The position numbers and the translations under genes are program-made. Of a stretch of 64,000 nucleotides of DNA, positions 47,960-57,152 are shown piece by piece; within the stretch, counting starts at the first letter, position 1, and each line of letters begins with the position of its first letter. The stretch comes from Ianthella basta (lineage: Eukaryota > Porifera > Demospongiae > Verongiida > Ianthellidae). The stretch spans positions 4,631,915-4,695,914 of the forward strand of contig OZ025870.1 of NCBI GenBank assembly GCA_964019415.1, given 5' to 3'. The notes beneath the pieces were generated by a model. The model was not told the origin of the DNA. It worked only from the letters and a program-made list of their open reading frames with translations, and searched no databases.

Positions 47960-48960
47960 GCACGCACACACACACACACACAACACACACGCATGCACAC
48001 ACACACCTGCTCAGCCAGCAGCACTCTGGGGTGTAGAGCAGATGGGCCTAGTACAATAAAGGACCTGACTCAAGTTGGTACAACTCATCAGCTTCACACT
48101 CCTCATCTTCAACTTAAACTTCAGTCCTACAACGGGAGGATGCCAGTCCTCTTCAAATGGGGCGCAGTTGGAGCCCGGTCAACAGCAGCAGGTGGAGTGG
48201 TTGGGGGACTTACTGAGACTGCTCATTAAGCTATATACCACTCACCATTGACAAGGCTCTTTAAAACTGTCCTGTACATTAGGATATCATAAGGACCACA
48301 GTCTCATAGTCAGCTAGCTGATGGGTATTTCCCTGTTGTTATATTAGATATTCAGCTGGTAATGCCCCATTCTGTTAGTCAGTGATTCTGGCCTGGGAAT
48401 GAGCGATAGAGTGTAGTGGACGCCCATTTTTTAACATGCACAACACACACACGCACTCACTCACACACAGTGTATATGCACATCACAGGTAGTACTAGGT
48501 AGTCACGTCAGCCCCCATCCAGGTAGAGGTGGAAAAGGGTCTGGTATACAGCAAACCACTCCATTTTACATGACGACACAGGTAAATCAGGACTGTCAGC
48601 TACTTGCACTTTGCATTCTGCAATCAGGTTACAGTATACAAAGCGCAAGTAACTAAACCCAACACTAGCTTAAACACATGCAGGGGCTGTGACACAGAAA
48701 ATGATGCTGTAAACATAATATGCAATATTTCTGCCCTTTTCCACACAGGTCTGGGTACAACAGTGTAAGTTATAGCTACAGGTAGCTAGCTAGGAATGGG
48801 AGCATGCAACAATCCAATCAAGGACCAGGCTTGAATTAGTCAGCATGATATTCACCATTTTCTTTCTTTCTTTGCCCACCAAGAGTGGGTGAGTAGGGAA
48901 AGATGGAGGTACAACATCTTCCTCCAAGGGTCGATTGCCGTTGACAACACAAAGCTAGCG
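46082..48960. repeat. Duplicated block downstream of gene 6
   Basis: From the last codons of gene 6 the sequence is nearly identical to 53985-56690 after gene 7, apart from microsatellite length and an extra segment of about 140 bp (about 47302-47441) bounded by AGCA. The CA tract at about 47866-47955 is far longer than its partner at 55613-55643. No gene is seen, although a 115-codon open frame lies in the 3' UTR of both copies. Confidence 0.75.
46219..46257 (+). pseudogene. Relic of a second Death-domain tail after gene 6
   Basis: AGTGGGACCTGCGGAGAAAG onwards encodes W-D-L-R-R-K-H-L-C-D-W-stop. This is the alternative C-terminus (HFCDW type) seen in genes 2 and 8, followed by that gene type's 3' UTR. 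Gene 6 itself ends HFRK 118 bases earlier. Confidence 0.7.
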
Positions 48961-49975
48961 CTATCCACTCTCCCAAAGTCCACTGATGAAAGCAGCAAGG
49001 ATGTGTGAATTTGAGTATTATATTCAAAAACAGAAAGATTTGACAAAATCTACTACAGAAGTATCAAACGGAGACTTTTGCTCCAAGGGAACATTAGGTA
49101 TTAGTGGTATCTACAATGCCATTTTCTTCTTCTTCAGTTCACCACTATCGGGTGCTGGGCTGGCATTTCTAGAGCCACTTGGAGTGGAATCCTAAGGAAC
49201 AGTAATGAGAATCGGAATGGAAACAGGGAGAATGAAATGCACGTGTAGAACAGAACAGAACACTTTGTGTTAACACAACGCATAAACAAATGGCTGTACA
49301 AGCATAACATATGTACATGTACACACACAAAATTATACACACACACACACATGCACATTCACTAAAAACATATACACCCAACCACCCACACGAACATGTA
49401 TTAACAGCTACATGCACATGCACATGTACACCAACACCACATGTGTATGTGTGCAAACACACACACACACTTGTACTTGTAATACTTAGCTATACGCACA
49501 CTGCGCCATGTCAATTGGAATGATTGCTGTTGAAAATGCAGCACTAGCTAACTGGCTACTAGTTTAATAGAGAAGATGCCTGGTCAGCAATAGTGCACAA
49601 ACTAAATTGCAGTACTGGAAAAACTTGTCTGCATGGGTTTGAACGATCACCACTGCTGCACTACTTAATATGCAATAGATCTAGCTATCTAGTCAGCTAG
49701 CCAGCTAGATAGAGGCATCCTTCTCAGATGGTAATAGTCTCGTGTAGCCAAGCTACCTCCTGCCTCCTGCCTCCTTCCTTTGTGGCAAAGTTCAGTCACA
49801 AGAGACTAACTAGCTATAGCTAGCTAAGGTGGTAGCTACAGTATAATGTCCACTGTCCCACATCCATGTCAAGTACCTGCACATCCCCTCTAGCACACAG
49901 CAACATTGACAAGTCAATCAATTCAGAGGCAGTGCAATCCACGTATGTGTTCTGCAGTTGTTGATAGGACAAGCT
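48961..49975. other. Intergenic between genes 6 and 7
   Basis: Further recurring intergenic blocks are present: AAACAGAAAGAT...AGAAGTATCAAACGG, then the ATCGGGTGCTGGGCTGG block. At about 49920-49960 comes TTCAGAGGCAGTGCAATCCA, which precedes the promoter block in other copies. No gene is seen. Confidence 0.5.
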
Positions 49976-50864
49976 GCTAGCTTAGTCCAGCTAGCTTTGT
50001 ACCCACGTACGGCGAAAGCACTGAAGCACCGGGGGCGGGAAAGAAAAACGTGCGTCTAGCAACAGTGGCTTTGGATTGCGCAATGTTCAACCAATGAGAT
50101 CGTTTAGACCAAAATCTTGGTCAATAGTATTAGCTTGTGGTAATGTATAGCTAGCACAGGCGAAAGGCGAATAAAGATGGAAGGTCGCAGATTCCGATAA
50201 TATGATGTCATATACCAGGATCTTTGTAGTCTATCGCATTTTAAAATAATTGTGCGAAGGTAAATGTTAGGATATGACAGTACCTTGGGCGTCTTTACTT
50301 CAGTTGGATAGGTTATCGATGTCAAGCGCCATGTTTAAACGATTGCACAATCCAAAGCCACTGTTGCTTAGTTTCGCCAGCCGAAAGGTGGTCTGGCACA
50401 TTTGCTCTACATTTTGATTAATGCTGCTACGCTTACCATCACCACGTGCACATGCATGCACGGATTAGGGCGCTTGCCAGAATCGCCTCAACGGGCGGTA
50501 ACGGACATTGAGAAACTATACCTGGTCACCTTTTGAAATTGTGGAAGCGGTCAAATTAGGTGCAGATTGGCCTCATTTGATAGACTACCCGATTACGACT
50601 CACGTAGGTGAGCGAATGAAGCTGTTAAATTGCGTATCGCAAGACATAGAGGCGCTTGCCAAGATGTTGGCAAGCGCCTCAAGGGCGGTATCAAAATATC
50701 GAGCAAATGTGCCAGACCACCTTTCCGGCCATTACAAAATGGCGGACAGAAGTAGGGCTGGGGGGACGAGACTACTGTTGCTGGACCCACGTTTTCCTTC
50801 CCGACCCCGGCGATTCGGTGTTTCGCCATACGTGGGTCCAAAGCTGGCCGGACTAGATGCTAGC
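49976..50864. mobile_element. 889-bp foldback insertion with nested inverted repeats
   Basis: The outer arms (49976-50033 and about 50773-50864) are reverse complements beginning and ending GCTAGC and sharing ACCCACGTA and GGCGAAA. Inside are a pair at about 50055-50084 / 50341-50370 (AATCCAAAGCCACTGTTGCT), a pair at 50381-50418 / 50690-50729 (GAAAGGTGGTCTGGCACATT) and a perfect 13-bp hairpin at 50649-50680. The insertion splits the conserved 5' flank of gene 7 between the CTGCAGTTGTT block and the promoter motif. No transposase is present, so it is non-autonomous. Confidence 0.75.
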
Positions 50865-50889
50865 TATGCTTGCCACCATTTTTTGAGGA

Positions 50890-50907
50890 GGGACTTCCCC
50901 ACACGTG
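50890..50907 (+). promoter_or_regulatory. Canonical kappaB site and E-box before gene 7
   Basis: GGGACTTCCCC (50890-50900) fits the NF-kappaB consensus GGGRNNYYCC exactly. It is followed by ACACGTGACC with E-box CACGTG at 50902-50907. GCCACCATTTTTTG just upstream is a weakened form of the YY1-like motif before genes 8 and 9. The donor follows 40 nt later. Confidence 0.55.
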
Positions 50908-50946
50908 ACCATTCACAAGAGTAGTGTAGCTCTCATAGGAGAAACG

Positions 50947-51045
50947 GTGGGTCGGATGCTAACAACGATAGCCCAAGCCTTGCAAATGGTGCGTTTTTCT
51001 TCCATTCTTACACTTTTAAACCTTTCAATTTCTCATATCTCTTAG
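50947..51045 (+). other. 5' UTR intron of gene 7 (about 99 nt)
   Basis: The donor is GAAACG|GTGGGTC and the acceptor is TCATATCTCTTAG|GT. Confidence 0.55.
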
Positions 51046-51097
51046 GTATCTACGTAGGTGAAACTGTAGCTGTGTGTCGTGGCTACGGTCTCGCCAA

Positions 51098-54004
51098 ATG
51101 GAAGAAGCAGTGCGTCGTGGAGACTTGAAGGCGGTGAAAGAGTACATTAAGGTTGGATCAGATGACAGTGAGTGGAAGAGCGATATTTCTCTTTTGCTCG
51201 TAGCGATGGAGAAAGGCTACGAGGATATCGCAGTGGCGCTGTTGGGAGCACAGACACTCAGTTGGGAAGAGTTGTGGGCAGCACATGATGAGGCTTCTGA
51301 CAGTGGGATGGAGAAATTGATACAGAAGCTATTTGATAAATCCTTACATTCAGTTCGAGCTGGAGCAGGCTGCACAGGGTTGTCACAGACGCAGATGAAT
51401 GATTTATTTCGTCATGCTAGCCGTAAGGGTGACTGGAAGGTTATGGGGAACCTTTCCAGGAGTGGTTGCTGTGTCGGCATTCTGTCAAAGGAGGAGCAAG
51501 AAAAGCTACTTCTCCGTGCTTTTGATGTGCTAGACCGCTTTGTGGGTGATATGTTTGTTGTACAGGCCCTTCTCCAGAACGTTGATGTCAACATTCTATC
51601 AGTTACACGACAAGAAAGCCTATTCATTTGTTCCTGTGATAGTGGTAACTTGATTGTATGTGATATTCTCATCACCAATGGCTGCAATGTGAACTACTGT
51701 GATTATTGGGAAACATTTGTTGACAATCACAATGACAAAGCAAGCACGCTTCTTATGGTTGCTGCATACGCAGGCCATGAAGAAATAGTGAAGAAGCTCA
51801 TTTTGGCAGGTGCCAAGGTTGAGATGAAAACCACATATGGTAACACTGCCCTTCACTGTGCTGTGGACGACCATCGTAAGCGCACAGCCGGCATTGAAAC
51901 GATTCCCCATTTCAGCCAGAGGTATGGTGATGTGATCTTCTTTGACTTTGCTGGTCAGCACGAATACCATGGCCCCCACCAAATGTTCTTGGAGGCACTC
52001 CTCAGCAAACCAGGAGTGTCAATGACCCTCCTTCTTGTGGTAAAGGCAACAGAAAAAGAAGAGGCCATGTCGCACCAACTCCATCGCTGGCTGACTCCAG
52101 TAGCACTGATGGCCACTACTGCCAGCGCTCCTCAAGTGATTGTCATTGGCAGCTTCCTGGACCAGGTGAAGTCCAAGCATGAAGCCATTGCTCAGGTGAC
52201 CAAATGCATTGCGGCAACTAGAAAGGATCTGGAAGAATCGCCACTGGAAATTGTTGGCAGTTGTTTCCTCGACTGTCGTCAGCCCCAATCTGAGGGCATT
52301 GATCAACTTTGCCGATACCTCAAGGAGATTCCTGCTCCTGAGTTTAGAGCCACACACACACAGTACAGCCTCGCCTGGGTCTTGTCCCAGATCAGGTCAT
52401 CCATCAAAGCCCAAGCAGTGCAGCTGCAGGAGTTCTCCAAATGGATACAGGACAACAAGCACAACCTTCCTCAGAACATGCCACCACCAGAGGAAGTGTG
52501 TCAAGACCTAGCAGCTGCTGGTCATGCCCTCTACCTCCCAAATAAGGAAGATCCCTCCAAGGGCTGGCTGGTGCTGGACCTTCCCAGTGTTCTCCATGAT
52601 GTGTACGGGACTCTCTTCTCCCAGTCTGAAGACATCGCCAATGAGATTGGTCTTGTCCACCGTCAGCGCATTGCCAGTCTTTTTCAGGACCTGGATGTGG
52701 AGTTCGTCCAACAACTGCTGATTGGCTTGGATTTCTGCATTCCTGTTGACCCAATAGTACTGAAAGTGGAGGTGAGCAAACTGACCCAGAGCAAAGACAC
52801 AAGTGGATGGCTGTTCTTCCCCGCCCTCATCTCTACAAAACCTCCTCAGCCCAGATCAGAAGATCACCCCCCACAAAGTGCCAGCTATCTCTGTTGGCAT
52901 CTCAAGACCTCCAAGAAGCACTCCATTTCTGCTCGTGTTCTCCAGACCATCCTCCTCCGTCTGGCTGCCCATTTCGTGGTGAAGCAACGTGATGAAGAGG
53001 GCGTCCAAAGGCACTGCTGCAGCATCTGGTGGAATGGGATTGCATGGCAGTCAAGAAAGGCTGTCGATGTAACCGTCCAAATCATCAACAACAGAGTAAT
53101 TCAGGTTGATGGTACAAGCGATACAAGTGATATTTCAGCTGACAAGTCGTACCATTACTTGTTGGATGTGATCAGTGACATCCTTTCAGTGGTCCATCAA
53201 CTCTCCCCCAATTTGGCAGCTGCAGCGTACATTGTACACCCATGGAAAATGGCTGACTTGCATGAGGATGCCACAACCACTCCACCTAAGGAGATGTTTC
53301 CTGTGGAGGACATTAGAAATGCAATTAAAGACCGCGAGGATTACACTCTGTCTACTAAGGATAGCTCCGGCTGTTCCACTAGACTGCCAGTGTCTGATCT
53401 TTTTGGAGGATGGATCCCCTCTCTGGAGGACATTGCGAGGATCCTCTGGACCAAACCTGAAGCAAGTGTACCTCAGTTGCCAGCTGAACTAAGCAAGACC
53501 CCTCACACTCCAGCTTCAGCCATCCCTCCATTCACTCCCACAGCAATGATGACTGACCCTATGGCAACTCAAGCTGCAGCAGCTACTGACCCTCCTCCCA
53601 ACTGTTCACTGCCTCCCTCTGCATCGTCAGTTGACCCTCTGCAAACTTCCAGTTCACCCCTCCATTCCCCATCGTCCATCACCTCGGGTGCCCAAGCCCT
53701 CCTGGACACCTCAGCTGTGCCCACTCTGGATGATGTGAATGAGCTGATTGTCACTCAAGTCGCAGCCAAATGGCAGAACCTTGCCATCAGGCTGGGAGTG
53801 AAGGACTTTCTCATTGACGTTATTTCAAAGAACAACCGTCATGACTGTGAGGAGGCATGTCAGGACATGCTCAAGCGTTGGCTGAGAGAGGAGCGGCACA
53901 CTGGAGGAGAGGAGAGGACATGGTCTACTCTCCTGACAGCACTGGGTAGAGCTGACTTTGGAGAACTGGAAAGGAGCTTGCGGAGAGAGCACTTTCACAA
54001 GTAG
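51098..54004 (+). CDS. ANK-COR-Death protein lacking Walker A, gene 7
   Basis: The family ATG at 51098 gives 968 residues; an upstream GTG in frame at 51074 has no support. The ankyrin region is normal up to TALHCA (about residue 255). It then joins directly to VDDHRKRTAGIE at about 51862, so about 87 residues are missing compared with gene 6. The gap takes out the last ankyrin repeats, the linker and all of GNxxxGKST and helix 1 of the GTPase. The frame is kept. The remainder is intact: DFAGQ at D283, GSFLDQV, COR, linker, and Death domain (W892), ending HFHK. It should not bind nucleotide in the normal way. It may act as a constitutive or dominant-negative member, or be an early pseudogene that is still open. 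Confidence 0.8.
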   Translation: MEEAVRRGDLKAVKEYIKVGSDDSEWKSDISLLLVAMEKGYEDIAVALLGAQTLSWEELWAAHDEASDSGMEKLIQKLFDKSLHSVRAGAGCTGLSQTQMNDLFRHASRKGDWKVMGNLSRSGCCVGILSKEEQEKLLLRAFDVLDRFVGDMFVVQALLQNVDVNILSVTRQESLFICSCDSGNLIVCDILITNGCNVNYCDYWETFVDNHNDKASTLLMVAAYAGHEEIVKKLILAGAKVEMKTTYGNTALHCAVDDHRKRTAGIETIPHFSQRYGDVIFFDFAGQHEYHGPHQMFLEALLSKPGVSMTLLLVVKATEKEEAMSHQLHRWLTPVALMATTASAPQVIVIGSFLDQVKSKHEAIAQVTKCIAATRKDLEESPLEIVGSCFLDCRQPQSEGIDQLCRYLKEIPAPEFRATHTQYSLAWVLSQIRSSIKAQAVQLQEFSKWIQDNKHNLPQNMPPPEEVCQDLAAAGHALYLPNKEDPSKGWLVLDLPSVLHDVYGTLFSQSEDIANEIGLVHRQRIASLFQDLDVEFVQQLLIGLDFCIPVDPIVLKVEVSKLTQSKDTSGWLFFPALISTKPPQPRSEDHPPQSASYLCWHLKTSKKHSISARVLQTILLRLAAHFVVKQRDEEGVQRHCCSIWWNGIAWQSRKAVDVTVQIINNRVIQVDGTSDTSDISADKSYHYLLDVISDILSVVHQLSPNLAAAAYIVHPWKMADLHEDATTTPPKEMFPVEDIRNAIKDREDYTLSTKDSSGCSTRLPVSDLFGGWIPSLEDIARILWTKPEASVPQLPAELSKTPHTPASAIPPFTPTAMMTDPMATQAAAATDPPPNCSLPPSASSVDPLQTSSSPLHSPSSITSGAQALLDTSAVPTLDDVNELIVTQVAAKWQNLAIRLGVKDFLIDVISKNNRHDCEEACQDMLKRWLREERHTGGEERTWSTLLTALGRADFGELERSLRREHFHK

Positions 54005-54121
54005 TAAGAGGTCTTTTGTGCACATGAACTATTTTTATGAACATTCAGCATCTAGCCATGTTTAAAGTTCTGTAACAAGTTGCAGAACTCATTTTGGTTT
54101 GTATTTTGATTGAAGTATAGG

Positions 54122-54160
54122 GAGTGGGACCTGCGGAGAAAGCACTTATGTGACTGGTAA
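54122..54160 (+). pseudogene. Relic of a second Death-domain tail after gene 7
   Basis: The sequence is identical to the relic after gene 6 (WDLRRKHLCDW and stop), at the same distance from the stop. Confidence 0.7.
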
Positions 54161-55609
54161 TATCTTTGTTGTGAAATACATAATATTATATTGTATTATT
54201 TTGCTGGATCTGCACCCACACATGCAGCGTCTGTATTTTTTTAAGAGAACATGTTAAACTTCTGTTAAATTGTTCTCGATCGCTTTTAGTTTGTAGTATA
54301 TCTGAAGAAATGTAGTTTTTGTTTTCACACATCAAACCTACTTATGCATTTACTTTTTGAATATTATTGGTTTTTGGAATGGCATCTTCATTCAGTTTGA
54401 TTGCACTTCGTAAAGTTTTGTTACAATTGAATTTATATCTGCATCCAAGTTATGCAAAATTGCTCAATTGCGTACATATATGCATGATTGAGAGCTGTGG
54501 CCATATTTTCAATCAAACACCAATACATAGCTGCACATTGCACATGCATAAAAGAGCTATAGCACAGGATTTATTAACATTTCATACTTTAAGCAATAAC
54601 AATGATATTTTAGTATCAATGGAGTGTGGTGCCATTAGTATTTTGCGTGTACATGCATGCATTGCAATTGGACCCATAGTTATTTTAGTGCTCCTTATGA
54701 ATGTGCATACATAATTAATGCATGCAGATGATTTATCAGTACTGCACCATACACTAGAATTATAACCATAGCACTCTCATTGATGCATGCACATGCACAC
54801 ATGATCACCTGGCCCCACAGCCACTCATTTTACCAGCTGTAGTCTAGCTAGCATGCACCCCCTGCTGGCACTTTGCCTTTCAGGGGTAAGCACCCTGGCC
54901 CGGCCAGAGGTAGCTATTGAGTGGTTACAGAATAATTACGTACATAGTGTGCACGCATACTCAATTCAATTCAATGTGACAGTGCGCGCGTCCATATGTT
55001 TCTGTATAATGACCAGTTCAGCTCTTCTCTTCTCAGAGACCAGCCCATTTCTGTAAGAGAGATGAAACTGTCATCCCCTTTCTTCAATGTATCTTCACTT
55101 TCACCACCTGTCAAATGTGTGTAGAGTGAGAGAGGGAGTGAGGGAGGGAGCATGTGTGAGTGAGAGAAGGATGTGGTGAAAGCAGCAAGGATGTGTGATG
55201 CGAGTATTTTAAGCAAAAACAGAAAGATAATATTATAGATAAAGGCTACTACATATACAGAAGTATCAAACAGTGACTTCTACTCCAAGGGATTAGAAGG
55301 TATTAGTGGCGTCTCAATACCATAAGCTTCTTCTTTTTCTTCAGTTCACCATATTTGGGGGCTGGACTGGCATTTCTGGAGCCACTTGGAATAGAATTCT
55401 TAAGGAATGGGAGTGGGAATGGGAATGTGACCAGAGACTGAAGTGGACATGCAACAGAACATTACATGAGAAATGACCACAAAAGCACGTCAATTCATAC
55501 ACATGCATGTACCACCCCACCCAGTCACTTAAGCAACCATGCATACACAAGCTAAGGACACATACTAATGGCTACACTCACATGCATGCACACACTATCA
55601 CCACATGCG

Positions 55610-55649
<40 letters not shown>

Positions 55650-56950
55650 CACACCTGCTCAGCCGGCAGCACTCCGGGGGGTAGAGCAGATGGGCCCTAG
55701 TACAATAAAGGACCTGACTCAAGTTGATACAACTCATCAGCTTCACACTCCTCATCTTCAACTTAAACTTCAGTCCTACAACGGAAGGAGTAGGGGGTGA
55801 TGGAGGGATTACCCCTTCCTCCAGGGATGCACAGTGCCACTCCTCTTCAAAAGGGGCGCAGTTGCAGATCGGTCAACAGCAGCAGGTGGAGTGGTTGGGG
55901 ACTTACTGAGACTGCTCATTAAGCTATATACCACTCACCATTGACAAGGCTCTTTAAAACTGTCCTATACGTTAGGATATCATAAGGGCCACAGTTTCAT
56001 AGTCAGCTAGCTGATGGGTATTTCCTTGTTGCTGCATGAGATATTCAGCTGGTAATGCCCCATTCTGTTAGTCAGCGATTCTGGCCTGGGAATGAGCAAT
56101 AGAGTGTAGTGGACGCCCATTTTTTTACATGCACAACACACACACACACTCACTCACACACAGTGTATATGCACATCACAGGTAGTACTAGGTAGTCACG
56201 TCAGCCCCCATCCAGGTAGAGGTGGAAAAGGGTCTGGTATACAGCAAACCACACCATCTTACTTGACGACACAGGTAAATCAGGACTGTCAGCTACTTGC
56301 ACTTTATATTCTGCAATCAGATTACAGTATACAAAGCGCAAGCAACTAAACCCAACACTAGCCTAAACACATGCAGGGGCTGTGACACAGAAAATGATGC
56401 TGTATATATGCAACAATATGCAATATTTCTGCCCTTTTCCACACAGGTCTAGGTACAACACTATAGGATATAGCTACATGTACAGGTAGCTAGATAAGGG
56501 GAATGGGAGCATGCAACAATTCAATCAAGGACCAGACTTGAATTAGTCAGCATGATATTCACCATTTTCTTTCTTTCTTTGCCCATCAAGAGTGGGTGAG
56601 TAGGTAAAGATGGAGGTACAACATCTTCCTCCAAGGGTCGATTGCCGTTGACGACACAAAGCTAGCGCTATCCACTCTCCCAAAGTCCACTGATCTAGCC
56701 ACTGATGACAGTAGTACCTTGCCGGCACTCGTGCCAAAATCGAAGAATTGTAGCTATGTAGCTAGCTACTGGACAAAACATGTCTGAAATAGGATTAAAC
56801 TGGAGCTCTACTTAATCCTTTGTTCCACTTCTATCAAGTCCCTGCAAATGTCCACTTTAGCACGCTGCATTAATCAGTGATGGGTCAAACAATTCTAAGG
56901 CAGCGCAATCCACTTCTGACAGCAGGCAGGGTCAGCAGGTGTTCCACGGT
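54161..56950. other. 3' flank of gene 7 and 5' flank of gene 8
   Basis: This is the second copy of the block described after gene 6, with a short CA tract at about 55613-55643. Sequence at 55900-56640 recurs a third time at about 62150-62740 before gene 9. No gene is seen. Confidence 0.6.
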
Positions 56951-56956
56951 GAAAGT

Positions 56957-56981
56957 CCGCCATTTTGAGGGAAGTTCCCCC
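56957..56981 (+). promoter_or_regulatory. YY1-like and kappaB-like sites before gene 8
   Basis: CCGCCATTTTG (56957-56967) is followed one base later by GGGAAGTTCCCCC (56969-56981). CACACGAAGCC replaces the CACACGTGACC of genes 5 and 7, so the E-box is lost. Confidence 0.5.
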
Positions 56982-57022
56982 ACACGAAGCCATAGCCCCA
57001 CGAGAAGTACACGAGGAGAGCG

Positions 57023-57112
57023 GTCGGTCAAACACCAACAGCGCCAGAGCTAGTATAGTTGTGCTTCTCCATCTTTCTAAGTTTATTTGTCTTCCCATAT
57101 ATCTTCCTTTAG
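57023..57112 (+). other. 5' UTR intron of gene 8 (about 90 nt)
   Basis: The donor is GAGAGCG|GTCGGTC, slightly changed from the family GTGGGTC. The acceptor is ATCTTCCTTTAG|GT. Confidence 0.45.
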
Positions 57113-57152
57113 GTATTGCTGTAGCTGTGTGTCGTGGCTAAGGTCTCCCCAA

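Noticed and set aside
57087..57152. N-terminal extension of gene 8
   Set aside because: It starts on TTG and reads through a conserved splice acceptor. The family ATG at 57153 is the better start. The same applies to the GTG at 51074 before gene 7.
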